Shown piece after piece: positions 8,506 through 17,508 of a stretch of 64,000 nucleotides of DNA. A program made the translations under genes and the position numbers. The stretch spans positions 1,736,001 through 1,800,000 of the forward strand of contig OZ255837.1 in assembly GCA_965277745.1 (NCBI GenBank), given 5' to 3'. The notes under the pieces were generated by a model. That model was not told the DNA's origin. It ran no database searches and was given only the letters and a program-made list of their open reading frames with translations. Numbering within the stretch: the first letter of the stretch is position 1; each line of letters begins with the position of its first letter. The stretch is from G965277745 sp965277745 (lineage in GTDB: Bacteria; Pseudomonadota; Gammaproteobacteria; Cardiobacteriales; Cardiobacteriaceae).

Positions 8506-9066
8506 ATGAAATACAATCGTTTGTTGGGTATATTCATTCCGGTTGCATTGGCAATTGCCGGTTGCACCAGTCCATATGGAGTGGAACAGGATGACACGTT
8601 CTATGGGGAAGACGGCTATACTGTTCCCGGGTATTCAAATGCTTACGGCAATATTCGCCATAACACACAAGCCAGCGTCGGGGATTTCTACGAGGATCCG
8701 GCCTATGGGATGAACGTCGTCGGTGGACCGAGCGCCCTGGCGAAAGACCGCCTGATCTATTTCGCTTATGATAGCTCGAAACTCGATAGTCGCTCGGCGA
8801 ACGTGATACGTGAACACGCGAAATACTTGCGCGTTCATCCGCAAACCCGCGTCGTTCTCGAAGGCCATACCGATGAACGCGGCTCGCGTGAATACAATAT
8901 CGGCCTTGGCGAAAGGCGCGCCTATTCAGTCAAACGCCTGTTCAAGCAGGAAGGGGTTAACGTCTCGCAGATGCGCGTGCTGAGTTACGGAGAAGAACGT
9001 CCGGCGGCATTCTGCTCGAATGAAAACTGCTACGCGAAAAACCGTCGTGTGGTCATTATTTATTGA
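8506..9066 (+). CDS. pal: Peptidoglycan-associated lipoprotein Pal
   Basis: A 186-residue outer-membrane lipoprotein. The signal peptide ends in a lipobox (AIAGC, lipidated cysteine about residue 20). A flexible linker leads to an OmpA-like peptidoglycan-binding domain (about 80-186), where the ligand residues are in GHTDERGSREYNIGLGERRA. It anchors the outer membrane to the cell wall and is recruited by TolB/TolA to division sites. It lies 36 bases after tolB. Confidence 0.96.
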   Translation: MKYNRLLGIFIPVALAIAGCTSPYGVEQDDTFYGEDGYTVPGYSNAYGNIRHNTQASVGDFYEDPAYGMNVVGGPSALAKDRLIYFAYDSSKLDSRSANVIREHAKYLRVHPQTRVVLEGHTDERGSREYNIGLGERRAYSVKRLFKQEGVNVSQMRVLSYGEERPAAFCSNENCYAKNRRVVIIY

Positions 9067-9085
9067 ATGAAGATGAGGAGAAAGC

Positions 9086-9676
9086 GTGAATCGTAAAAAG
9101 CCCGTCGCACTTGCGTTTGCCTGTGTGCTCGCCGGTTGCGCGACGAATCATGAGCTTTTCGAGAAGAACACCGTCGCCATTCAGAAACTGAAGAATAAGA
9201 TCAGTGACCTGAGCGCGCGAAGCGACCGCCTCGAACGGGATTTAGAGGTCGCGCGCGTGCGGATTCCAAGCGGCGTGTTGGCGGTGGAAAGCGAGCGTAA
9301 AAAGAAATCATCGCGCCCATCGCCGGTTGCCGGCGGTAGCGCGCTGGATTCGCGGGCGAGCGGTTATGAAGATTCCCTCGCGCTCTACCGCGCTGGAGAC
9401 GTGAACGGCGCGATTCACGGCCTGCGCGAATTTATCGCCGGCAACGCACGGGGGAAACAGGCGGTCATGGCGCAGTACTGGCTCGGTGACGCCTACTATG
9501 CGCAACGCAATTACGAAAAAGCCTTACGTCATCTCGGCATTTTCCTGAAAAACCACCCGGAAGGGGAGAAAACGGATCTGGCGCTCGAAAAGCTTATCAC
9601 ATCTCTTCGTGCGGTCGGTCGTGACGACGATGCCGAGATTATCGCCAAAGAAGGAATAAACGCGATTACGCGTTGA
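9086..9676 (+). CDS. cpoB: Cell division coordinator CpoB-like TPR protein
   Basis: A 196-residue periplasmic protein at the end of the tol-pal cluster. After a signal peptide it has a short coiled coil (about 24-55, 'VAIQKLKNKISDLSARSDRLERDL') and C-terminal TPR repeats (about 90-190, 'AQYWLGDAYYAQRNYEKALRH'). CpoB links outer-membrane constriction to cell-wall synthesis. The family is usually longer and has an ordinary Sec signal; this one is short and has an apparent lipobox (VLAGC, cysteine 18), so it may be a lipoprotein. GAGGAGAA precedes the ATG. Confidence 0.88.
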   Translation: MNRKKPVALAFACVLAGCATNHELFEKNTVAIQKLKNKISDLSARSDRLERDLEVARVRIPSGVLAVESERKKKSSRPSPVAGGSALDSRASGYEDSLALYRAGDVNGAIHGLREFIAGNARGKQAVMAQYWLGDAYYAQRNYEKALRHLGIFLKNHPEGEKTDLALEKLITSLRAVGRDDDAEIIAKEGINAITR

Positions 9677-9756
9677 TCCTGTTTGCGCTTTTCTGCCCGG
9701 GCAAGCGTTTTTACATATGTAGATGCCGATACTCGGCAGGCAGGAGGAAGCTTCAG

Positions 9757-12700
9757 ATGAACGACAGGAAATTTGCCCAAGCGCTGCAAGAGGCGAAGAT
9801 GAGTTGCAAAAGCGAAAGTGAGGCGGCGGTACTCGAAGGATTCGCAAATGCTTATTTTCCGCAGTTTGCCGATTGTGATTTCGAAGCGCTGTCGCCGCAA
9901 TACTTGAGCGGCATGTTGCTCACTCATCTGGCATTGCTGCGTGCCTATGACGGCTCGCGCCCGATCATTCGGGTCTTCAATCCGGAATTGGCGTGTGACG
10001 GCTTCGACAGCCAGCATACGGTGATCGAGATGGTGATGAATGATCGTCCATTTCTGGTCGACACGCTGATCATGTGTTTGGACGAACAAGGGTTGAACGT
10101 ACGTCGTCTCGGCAACGCGATCGTCGCTGTCACACGCGGAAAAGACGGGGCCCTGGCAACGATCGCGAGTGTCGAGAAAAGCGACGCGACGCATTGTTCG
10201 GTGATCTTTTGCGCAGTCGATCGTCAAGTCTCTGCTGCGGCGCGCGAGGCACTTTCGCAGGCGCTAGAAGCGCGGGTGGATCTGCTTGATGTGATCGTCA
10301 ACGATTGGTCGGACATGCACGGCGCATTGCGTCTTGTCCGTGAACAGTTGCTTGCTTGTCCAGTGCAACCGGAGCCGTATTCGATGAGCGAAGTGCTCGC
10401 CTTCATCGACTGGTTGCTTGATGGAAACTTTACATTCATCGCTTACCGTGACTATCGCCTTGACCGTCATGACGGGACTATCTCGTTGCATGCCTTAGGC
10501 AGCAGCGGACTGGGCGTTCTGCGTGATGACGGCAACGATCACCCGTCACGCAGTTTTGCCGATTTACCGTCGCAAATCAAGGAAATCGTAAGCAGGCCAC
10601 AGGTGATTTTGCTGTCCAAATCGAGTTATCGGGCACCGGTGCATCGTCCGGTCTATCTCGATTTTATCGGTTTCCAGCGCTTCGATGAAAGCGGCAATGT
10701 GGTCGGTGAGCATCGCTTTCTCGGGCTGTTTACCGCTTCCGCCTATCAGCTCTCGCCGGATCAAATTCCCCTTTTACGCGACAAATATCATGCAGTGATG
10801 GCGTATGCACGGCTACCGAAGGGTGGACACGCATACAAGAAAATGAGCCACATTCTCAACGAATTCCCGCGTGATGAACTTTTTCAGACTGATCTCGACG
10901 CACTCTATCCGATGGTTGGCAGCGTGATGCATCTCTACGATCGGCGTACTTTACGTTTGTTCGTGCGCGTCGATGACTATCGCCGTTTCGTCTCCTGCCT
11001 AATCTATATCCCGCGCGACAAACACAGTACAACACTGCGCCTTAAGATGCAGGAAATCCTGATCGATGCCTTCGCTGGCATTGCCGTGGAATTCAATACC
11101 CAGCTTTCCGATGCATCGCATGCGCGCATTCATGTCCATGTGCGTACCCGCCCCGGTCACAACAAGACATTCGATACGCGCGATATCGAAAAGCGTCTGA
11201 ATGCGGTGATGCGTGATTGGAATGACGAGTTCGCCGTGCAAGTGGATAAGGTCGGCGAGGAATCCCTCGGCAACAAATTACTCAAACGCTTTGCCGGGCG
11301 TTATCCTCTCGCCTATCAGGAAAATCACTCCCCGGAGCAAGCAATCATCGATAGCGAACGCTTGCTTGGCGTAAGCGATGACAAGGCGATTGCTGTACAT
11401 CTGTATCGCACGGTCGCAGAGGAAGACAATCATTTACACCTCAAACTTTACGGGCGTGGCGATTCGGCGCCGCTGACCGACATCCTGCCAAAGCTGGAGC
11501 ATTTCGACGTCAGCGTCAGCGCCGTGCATCCCTATGACTTCAGCGACGGGGAAGGCGTCAATTTCTGGTTGCAACAATACGATCTGACAGTGCGCGAAGC
11601 GGGGACGCTGGACATGAAAATCGTCCATGAACGGTTTGAAGAAGGCTTGCGCAAAGTATGGAACGGAGAAGTGGAAAGCGACCGTTTCAATGGACTGATT
11701 CTCCGCGCCGCGCTCGATATCGACGAGGTAACAGTATTGCGTGCCTTGTCGCGCTACATGATCCAGGCGCGTGCGCCGTTCTCCGGCAAGTACCTGCAGC
11801 AGACGCTGATCGCTTATCCGACCCTCGCCCGCGCCCTTGTCGAGTTGTTTCATGCCCGCCTCGATCCGGTGCGAAAAGGACATCGCGGGCAAAGAGTCGA
11901 GGTGCAGCGTGAGGCGATCGTAAGCGCGCTGCAAGAAGTCAAAAGCCTTGATGAAGAACGTATTCTGCGCTGGTACTTGGCGCTGATCATGGCGACAGTA
12001 CGAACCAATTTCTACCAGAGGGAAAGCGACGGCAGACGCAAAGACCGTCTCTCCTTCAAATTCCTCGCCCAAGAGATTCACAAACTGCCGAAACCGCGTC
12101 CACTCTTTGAGATTTTCGTCTATTCGCCGCAGATGGAAGCAGTGCATTTGCGCGGCGGAAAAGTGGCACGCGGCGGGTTGCGCTGGTCCGATCGCATGGA
12201 AGATTTCCGCACCGAAGTACTCGGCCTGATGAAAGCACAAATGGTCAAAAATGCTTTGATCGTGCCGGTTGGATCGAAAGGCGGATTCGTGGTGAAAAAC
12301 GCGCCTGGTTCGCGCGAGGCGCTTCGCGCCGAAGGCGAGGCCTGCTATAAAACCTTCATTCGCGGCATGCTCGATCTGAGCGACAATATCGTCGCCGGTA
12401 CTATCGTGCCACCGGATGCGACTGTGCGCCATGATGAAGACGATCCGTATCTGGTGGTGGCCGCCGACAAGGGCACCGCGACTTTTTCCGACCTCGCCAA
12501 CGAAGTCGCTCGCGAGTACGGCTTTTGGCTTGGCGACGCTTTTGCCTCCGGCGGCTCCCTTGGATACGATCACAAAGCGATGGCGATTACCGCGCGTGGC
12601 GCCTGGGAATCCGTCAAATATCATTTGCGCATGGCAGGGCGCGATTGCGATCGTGATCCCCTTACCGTGATCGCTATCGGGGATATGAGTGGTGACGTTT

Positions 12701-14529
12701 TCGGCAATGGCATGCTGCTTTCGGAAAATATTCATCTGCTCGCGGCATTCAATCATCGCCACGTGTTTATCGATCCCGATCCCGATCCGGGTGCGAGTTT
12801 CGCCGAGCGCCGCCGTTTATTCGCGCTGCCGCAGTCGAATTGGGCGGATTACGATTCCGCGCGAATCAGCAAGGGCGGCGGGATCTTCTCGCGCGGGGAC
12901 AAATCCATCGCGATCGGTGCCGAGATGAAAAAGGTGTTCGCCATCGAGGAAGACCACTTGACCCCGACGCAATTGATCAACTCTTTGCTCAAAGCACCGG
13001 TTGACCTTCTTTGGAACGGCGGCATCGGCACCTACGTCAAATCCAGCAAGGAGAGCGACCTCGCGGTTGGCGACCGCGGCAACGATGCGTTGCGCGTCGA
13101 CGGGAACGAAGTGGGGGCGAAAATCATCGCCGAGGGCGGCAATCTCGGACTGACCCAGCCAGGGCGCATAGAAGCCGCGCAAAACGGGGTACGACTCTAT
13201 ACGGACGCGATCGATAATTCCGCTGGTGTCAACTGTTCCGACCACGAAGTGAACATCAAAATTTTGCTCGATCAGATTGTCGCCTCGGGCGGTATGAGCG
13301 AAAGACATAGGAATGAATTGCTCGCCTCGATGCGTGATGATGTCGCAGCGTTGGTGCTCGAGCAAAATATCCTGCAACCGCAGGCGCTCGAAATGGCCGC
13401 CACCAAACCGGCATTGCTTCTCGATCATGCGCGTATTATCCGCCAGCTGGAAAGCGAAGGACGCCTTGATCGCGACATCGAATATCTGCCCGGGGAAGCG
13501 GAGATCAGCCGTCGTCTTGTGAGCGGATATGGCCTGACCCGCCCGGAACTCGCGGTGATGCTGGCCTATTGCAAAACGTGGGTGTATGACCATCTGCTTG
13601 CCTCCGAGTTGCCGGAAAACGCCTATTTCGTCGGCGACCTGCGCCGCTATTTCCCGCACACACTCGGTGAACGCTTCCCGCGGCAAATGCGCTGCCATCC
13701 CCTGCATCGTGAAATTATCGCTACCTGCCTTGGTAACAGCCTGGTCAACCGAATGGGCATCTCGTTCATCTTTAACGCGACCCAGGAAAGCGGGCGTACC
13801 GTAGCGGAGGTGGCGAGCGCCTATACGCTTGCCCGCGAAATTTTCTCCGCACGCGAATACTGGCAAAGATTGCGCCAACTCGACAAGCAAATTTCCGCCG
13901 CATTGCAACTGACCCTGCACTGGCAGGTGCGCGAACTGATCGAGGGCGCGGTGTACTGGTTGCTGAGTAATCTCCCGCAGCCGATCGACGTACACGAACA
14001 TGTCGCGCGTTTCGCCGCCCCGGTCGCGGCGTTGCTCACTCCAGACAGCGTGCTTGTCAAGCGGTGTTCGGCGAGGATCGCCGAGAACATGAGGGATTGG
14101 CAGGGGCAGGGTCTTGCCGCAGATCTCGCCGGCCGATTCGCGCGTTTGCCCTCGTTTTCGGCAGCGCTCAATATCGTTCTGCTCGCCGAACACAGTGGCA
14201 AGGCGCTTTTAGAGACCGCTATGATCTGGCATGCGGTGGATGAAAAGCTGAACGGACAGCGCCTCTTGGAGACGATCGCTTCTCTGCCGGGTGACAAGTA
14301 CTGGGATCGCCGTCTTGCTCGTGCGCTATCGCAGCGCTATGGGTCGATATCGCGCGCGATCGTTCTGGCGCAGTTGCAGCGTCGGGAAAACGCGCGGGAG
14401 AAATGGTTTTCCACCCATAGCGACACGTTCGCGCGTCTTGAAGAGAATTTTCAAGAACTCTCCGGTCGGGCACCGAGTCAAGCGATGGTCGCGGTGATAC
14501 TCGAGGAAATAGCGGTCTTGTCCGAATAG
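9757..14529 (+). CDS. gdhB: NAD-specific glutamate dehydrogenase, large 180-kDa type
   Basis: A 1590-residue NAD-dependent glutamate dehydrogenase that converts glutamate to 2-oxoglutarate and ammonia for catabolism. The regulatory N-terminal half contains ACT-like regions. The catalytic part begins near residue 800, with the substrate lysine region VGSKGGFVVKN and the later LLWNGGIGTYVKSS and IIAEGGNLGLTQPGR segments. The start is ATG at 9757 because AGGAGG (9742-9747) precedes it; an in-frame start at 9673 would overlap cpoB and has no such site. The stop TAG abuts the terminal GGGG of an IS1595 relic, so the very end of the protein may have been altered. Confidence 0.95.
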   Translation: MNDRKFAQALQEAKMSCKSESEAAVLEGFANAYFPQFADCDFEALSPQYLSGMLLTHLALLRAYDGSRPIIRVFNPELACDGFDSQHTVIEMVMNDRPFLVDTLIMCLDEQGLNVRRLGNAIVAVTRGKDGALATIASVEKSDATHCSVIFCAVDRQVSAAAREALSQALEARVDLLDVIVNDWSDMHGALRLVREQLLACPVQPEPYSMSEVLAFIDWLLDGNFTFIAYRDYRLDRHDGTISLHALGSSGLGVLRDDGNDHPSRSFADLPSQIKEIVSRPQVILLSKSSYRAPVHRPVYLDFIGFQRFDESGNVVGEHRFLGLFTASAYQLSPDQIPLLRDKYHAVMAYARLPKGGHAYKKMSHILNEFPRDELFQTDLDALYPMVGSVMHLYDRRTLRLFVRVDDYRRFVSCLIYIPRDKHSTTLRLKMQEILIDAFAGIAVEFNTQLSDASHARIHVHVRTRPGHNKTFDTRDIEKRLNAVMRDWNDEFAVQVDKVGEESLGNKLLKRFAGRYPLAYQENHSPEQAIIDSERLLGVSDDKAIAVHLYRTVAEEDNHLHLKLYGRGDSAPLTDILPKLEHFDVSVSAVHPYDFSDGEGVNFWLQQYDLTVREAGTLDMKIVHERFEEGLRKVWNGEVESDRFNGLILRAALDIDEVTVLRALSRYMIQARAPFSGKYLQQTLIAYPTLARALVELFHARLDPVRKGHRGQRVEVQREAIVSALQEVKSLDEERILRWYLALIMATVRTNFYQRESDGRRKDRLSFKFLAQEIHKLPKPRPLFEIFVYSPQMEAVHLRGGKVARGGLRWSDRMEDFRTEVLGLMKAQMVKNALIVPVGSKGGFVVKNAPGSREALRAEGEACYKTFIRGMLDLSDNIVAGTIVPPDATVRHDEDDPYLVVAADKGTATFSDLANEVAREYGFWLGDAFASGGSLGYDHKAMAITARGAWESVKYHLRMAGRDCDRDPLTVIAIGDMSGDVFGNGMLLSENIHLLAAFNHRHVFIDPDPDPGASFAERRRLFALPQSNWADYDSARISKGGGIFSRGDKSIAIGAEMKKVFAIEEDHLTPTQLINSLLKAPVDLLWNGGIGTYVKSSKESDLAVGDRGNDALRVDGNEVGAKIIAEGGNLGLTQPGRIEAAQNGVRLYTDAIDNSAGVNCSDHEVNIKILLDQIVASGGMSERHRNELLASMRDDVAALVLEQNILQPQALEMAATKPALLLDHARIIRQLESEGRLDRDIEYLPGEAEISRRLVSGYGLTRPELAVMLAYCKTWVYDHLLASELPENAYFVGDLRRYFPHTLGERFPRQMRCHPLHREIIATCLGNSLVNRMGISFIFNATQESGRTVAEVASAYTLAREIFSAREYWQRLRQLDKQISAALQLTLHWQVRELIEGAVYWLLSNLPQPIDVHEHVARFAAPVAALLTPDSVLVKRCSARIAENMRDWQGQGLAADLAGRFARLPSFSAALNIVLLAEHSGKALLETAMIWHAVDEKLNGQRLLETIASLPGDKYWDRRLARALSQRYGSISRAIVLAQLQRRENAREKWFSTHSDTFARLEENFQELSGRAPSQAMVAVILEEIAVLSE

Positions 14530-14656
14530 GGGATATTTTTATCGAAATTTTACCGGATAAGCAGTTCAATTGACCTTTAACCCCACTGTTTTAATTTTCC
14601 TTGTTAAGAAGATGGCGTCTTGTTTTTAAAACGCCACTCACAAACCTTCAAAATAA
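14529..14656 (-). mobile_element. Truncated IS1595-type element, transposase 3' end only
   Basis: Read on the minus strand, this stretch matches the 3' end of the intact IS1595 copy at 15289-16006. It contains the 'TTTTGAAGG...TGTGAGTGGCGTTTTAA' coding end, 'CCATCTTCTTAA', 'AACTG' and a degraded terminal repeat ending ATATCCCC at 14529. The 5' part is absent, and the sequence passes directly into the cas9 relic on the same strand. The outer tip coincides with the gdhB stop codon. It was found by eye against the intact copy, with many substitutions, so it is an old insertion. Confidence 0.75.
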
Positions 14657-14666
14657 GTTTTGATTT

Positions 14667-15266
14667 TTACAGTTTTTTATATTGGGGGTCTTGGGCGAAC
14701 ATTTGGCCAACGGTTTGGTAATTCTTAAGCTTTTCACGGTTTTCGGAGCGCCTTCAGCACTTTCTTCTGTTCGTCTTTAGCGGTGTTTTTGCCGGTTTTC
14801 TCTGGCTTTTTTCCCTTGGCCAGCGTGCTTGGCAGCTGCTCACCCTTGCGGTTTAGCCGGGCACCGCGATGCTTGGCGATGTGATAGAGCACAACCGCCC
14901 ATTCGTTCGGTGTCAAAATACGCTCAAGGGCAGCAGCGCGCAGTTTCCATGGGTCCAACCTGGCCCCCGCCAGCGCATCCTCATGGCTGTTGGGATTCTT
15001 ATGGTTGTTGAAATGAGGTCGTAACAGCCAAGCAGCCAGCGCAGCTTGTCAAGACGTTGCTGTCGCCGCCTGATGACGTGCTGTTGACCGCGATAACCAC
15101 GGCGCTCGGCGTTTTTTAGCTTGGGACCGCTTTGAGCTGTTTCCTCTGGTGAATGGAACATCCAGCTGTCAGCACTGACAATGTGACCTTGGGCCTTTTT
15201 TGACTCAATATCGACAATGGTCCAGCCAATGCTTGAGATTCCTCCGTCCAGTCCCAGGATACGCAT
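14667..15266 (-). pseudogene. cas9: Cas9 N-terminal relic (type II, probably II-C)
   Basis: About 200 codons of the Cas9 N-terminus survive in three frames. The ATG at 15266 gives MRILGLDGGISSIGWTIVD, a RuvC-I motif with the catalytic aspartate, followed by an arginine-rich bridge helix (NAERRGYRGQQHVIRRRQQR). After a frameshift near 15020 comes 'LDPWKLRAAALERILTP' and 'YHIAKHRGARLNRKGE', typical of the early REC region. A second frameshift near 14745 leads into 'NYQTVGQMFAQDPQYKKL', the conserved Y-x-TVG segment. The HNH, RuvC-II/III and PAM-interacting domains are gone; the sequence ends at an IS1595 relic. IscB is less likely because the HRG-type REC segment and TVG motif are Cas9 features. 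It cannot be functional. Confidence 0.82.
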
Positions 15267-15288
15267 AATGCCCCCACTAAAAAATAAA

Positions 15289-16006
15289 GGGGATGTACCA
15301 GATAACACATAAAAGGTGTTATCATGAGCAGCATGAGGAAGAGTCGTTTAAGTAAGTACAAACAAGATCGCTTGTTGGAACATTTCGTGGCTGGAACGAC
15401 GGCCAGATGTGCGGCCTCACTTATCGGCGTGAATTTCAAAACCAGTGCCTACTATTTTCACCGGCTTCGCAAGCTGATTGCCAGCCATCTCGAGCAAGAA
15501 AGTGATACGGTTTTCAGTGGTGAAATTGAAGTGGATGAAAGTTACTTTAGTGGTAATCGCAAGGGGAAGCGCGGTCGTGGGGTGGCAGGAAAAGTTCCGG
15601 TATTTGGCCTTCTCAAGCGTGGCGGGAAGGTCTACACGAAGGTTATCCCTGATACTTCTTCGGCGACATTATACCCGATCATCGTGCGCAAAGTTGTCCC
15701 TGACAGTATTGTCTATACTGACTGTTGTCGAGGCGATAACAGGGTGGATATTTGCGATTTCAAGCACTTGCGTATCAATCATGCCAGGTTGTTTGCAGAC
15801 AAGGCAAATCATATCGACGGGATCGAGAACTTTTGGAGCCAGGCAAAGCGCCACATGGGTAAATTCAACGGTGTTCCAAAGGAGCATTTTGGACTATTTT
15901 TGAAGGAATGTGAGTGGCGTTTTAATGGCAGCACTCCATCTTCTCAATTAATTCATTTAAAACAGTTGATTAAGGATAAATTGAATTGACTATCTGGTAC
16001 ATCCCC
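15289..16006 (+). mobile_element. Intact IS1595-family (IS1016-like) insertion sequence
   Basis: A 718-bp element with perfect 16-bp terminal inverted repeats: GGGGATGTACCAGATA at 15289-15304 and TATCTGGTACATCCCC at 15991-16006. It has an 8-bp direct repeat on each side and one full-length transposase gene. It sits just upstream of the cas9 relic start codon and separates it from its probable promoter region. Confidence 0.95.
15324..15989 (+). CDS. IS1595-family transposase
   Basis: A 221-residue ISXO2-like transposase filling the insertion sequence at 15289-16006. The N-terminal helix-turn-helix part is followed by the catalytic domain: first acidic motif EIEVDESYFSG, then GKRGRGVAGKVPVFGLLKRGG, second motif SIVYTDCCRGDN, and the final GIENFWSQAKRHMGKFNGV segment. 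No frameshift or stop is seen, so it may be active. A second, diverged copy is at 36766-37480, and relics are at 14529, 21026 and 56964. Confidence 0.93.
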   Translation: MSSMRKSRLSKYKQDRLLEHFVAGTTARCAASLIGVNFKTSAYYFHRLRKLIASHLEQESDTVFSGEIEVDESYFSGNRKGKRGRGVAGKVPVFGLLKRGGKVYTKVIPDTSSATLYPIIVRKVVPDSIVYTDCCRGDNRVDICDFKHLRINHARLFADKANHIDGIENFWSQAKRHMGKFNGVPKEHFGLFLKECEWRFNGSTPSSQLIHLKQLIKDKLN

Positions 16007-16014
16007 AAAATAAA

Positions 16015-16042
16015 TTTAACCATTTTAACCTATTGATATAAA
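16015..16042 (+). promoter_or_regulatory. Putative promoter of the tracrRNA-like element
   Basis: TTTAAC (16015-16020) and TATAAA (16037-16042), spaced by 16 bases, resemble a sigma-70 promoter pointing into the structured RNA at about 16047. The IS target duplication ends directly upstream of the -35 hexamer. Assignment is by eye. Confidence 0.35.
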
Positions 16043-16046
16043 GGAC

Positions 16047-16151
16047 TGCAGTTGTTATCTTATGAGATATGGGAAATTGGTAGGTAAGCTACGATAAGAT
16101 TTTTATAATCGAAGGTTAAAATGGCCGGGGCAGGCAACTGTTCCGGCCATT
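16047..16151 (+). ncRNA. Candidate tracrRNA-like structured RNA
   Basis: This stretch lies directly upstream of, and divergent from, the cas9 relic once the IS and one target repeat are removed. It contains GAAATTGGTAGG (16073-16084) followed by GCTACGATAAGA, resembling the anti-repeat and post-repeat segment of type II-C tracrRNAs (for example ...GCTACAATAAGG). It ends in a 14-bp hairpin, AATGGCCGGGGCAG / CTGTTCCGGCCATT, closed by a GCAA tetraloop (16120-16151). Two pairs of that stem are G-U only when read on the plus strand, which supports a plus-strand RNA. There is no T-run after the hairpin and no CRISPR array nearby to test pairing, so the identification is an inference. Confidence 0.5.
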
Positions 16152-16307
16152 CCTCTGTGAGAGGCGATCTGGATGCCATCGATTTTACATCTCTTCTCTA
16201 AAGGTTGCTTCGAAACCAGAATCAAAACAGATATAACCCGCTTGAGATCAATGACCGCGTTCGAGGATGTCTTGTTCTCGGCGTGGAGTATTGCTCAAAT
16301 AGTGCTA

Positions 16308-17505
16308 GTCACCTGAATCTAAAGTTCGCCGCATAATGTTTGATCAGCACGTTGGCAAAAGCGCCTGACGGAGGCCAGGATTTCATCAGCAGATTTCGTC
16401 CATTTGAAAGGCTTTGGGTTCTCGTTGTGGCACTGAATGAATTTGGTGATATCGGCTTCCAGGGATTTGACAGAGGTATGCGCTCCCCGCTGTACCTGTT
16501 TGCGGGTGAGTTCGGCAAACCAACGCTCGACCTGATTGATCCATGATGCCGATGTGGGGGTGAAGTGGAGGTGGTAGCGCGGTCGGCGGGCGAGCCACGC
16601 TTTGACCTCCTTGGTTTTGTGGGTGGCGTAATTGTCCATGATGATATGGATATCCAGATCATCGGGCATATTGGCGTCGATTTCCTTCAGAAAGGACAGA
16701 AACTCTTTGGCCCTGTGGCGCTTGTAGCATTTCCCGATCACAAAGCCGCTGGCCACGTCGAGAGCCGCGAACAGCGATGTCGTGCCATGACGCACATAAT
16801 CGTGGGTCTGCCGTTCGGGGATGCCGGGGGCCATTGGCAGAATGGGTTGGGAGCGGTCCAATGCCTGGATCTGGCTCTTCTCGTCAACGGACAACACCAA
16901 GGCCCGGTTGGGCGGCGAGAGATAGAGGCCGACGATATCGCGAACCTTCTCGACGAACAAAGGGTCACTGGACAGTTTGAAGGTATCGCTGCGATGGGGT
17001 TGGAGGCCAAAGGCATTCCAAATGCGGCGGATCGTCGTGTGTGACAGGCCTGTTTCCTTCGCCATCGAACGGATGGACCAATGGGTGGCGTCACGGGGCT
17101 TGCTGTGCAATGTCCGTTCAATGACCGCCGCGACCTGATCGTCTTCAACTGTGCGCGGGCGGCCGGGGCGTGCCTCATCGAGAAGGCCGTCCACACGATC
17201 CTTGACGAACCGCCGCCGCCACTTGCCCACCGTGTGCTCGTGAAATCCGAGCTCGGCTCCAACCTCCTTGCTCGAAAGCCCGTCGGCGCAACGCAGGACC
17301 ATCCGGCATCGATCGGAAAAAGAACGGGGAGCCCGGTGTCGCCGAACCTGACGCTCAAGGTAGTCACGCTCCTCAGAACTCAAAACCAATGGCGGTGATG
17401 GCCGCCCCTTTCTGCCTGGCATAAAACACCCTCCGGGATAGTCAAACGTCCCAGAGTCTATGTCTCCTCAATCAATTTATGAAGCGATTTTCAGTTCCAT
17501 ATGAC
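16308..17505 (-). mobile_element. IS630-family insertion sequence
   Basis: A roughly 1.2-kb element bounded by imperfect inverted ends (GTCACCTGAATCT at the left; complement GTCATATGGAACT at the right). It is flanked on both sides by TA within CTAG, the dinucleotide that IS630/Tc1 elements target and duplicate. It carries a single full-length transposase gene on the minus strand. Ends were placed by eye and could shift by a few bases. Confidence 0.8.
16319..17422 (-). CDS. IS630-family transposase
   Basis: A 367-residue single-frame transposase. Residues about 10-150 form helix-turn-helix domains ('EVGAELGFHEHTVGKWRRRF', 'TGLSHTTIRRIWNAFGL'). The DDE catalytic domain follows, with motifs LVLSVDEKSQIQALDRSQ, DIHIIMDNYATHK and SWINQVERWFAELT supplying D, D and E. 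The frame is intact. It is a different IS630 subgroup from the relics at 26267 and 56110. Confidence 0.93.
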   Translation of the reverse strand: MPGRKGRPSPPLVLSSEERDYLERQVRRHRAPRSFSDRCRMVLRCADGLSSKEVGAELGFHEHTVGKWRRRFVKDRVDGLLDEARPGRPRTVEDDQVAAVIERTLHSKPRDATHWSIRSMAKETGLSHTTIRRIWNAFGLQPHRSDTFKLSSDPLFVEKVRDIVGLYLSPPNRALVLSVDEKSQIQALDRSQPILPMAPGIPERQTHDYVRHGTTSLFAALDVASGFVIGKCYKRHRAKEFLSFLKEIDANMPDDLDIHIIMDNYATHKTKEVKAWLARRPRYHLHFTPTSASWINQVERWFAELTRKQVQRGAHTSVKSLEADITKFIQCHNENPKPFKWTKSADEILASVRRFCQRADQTLCGEL

Positions 17506-17508
17506 TAG

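Larger units (their letters stand above)
15281..16014. repeat. 8-bp target-site duplication flanking IS1595
   Basis: AAAATAAA occurs at 15281-15288 and again at 16007-16014, immediately outside both terminal repeats. An 8-bp duplication is the expected product of IS1595-family transposition. It shows that the two flanks, the cas9 start region and the tracrRNA-like region, were contiguous before insertion. Confidence 0.93.

Noticed and set aside
11434..12762. 442-codon minus-strand frame, and another at 12817-14193
   Set aside because: Both are antisense to the conserved glutamate dehydrogenase and show no recognisable protein features.
16120..16151. Hairpin as a simple bidirectional terminator of cas9 or the IS
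   Set aside because: No T-run follows on the plus strand, and the G-U pairs break the stem on the minus strand; an RNA structure fits better.
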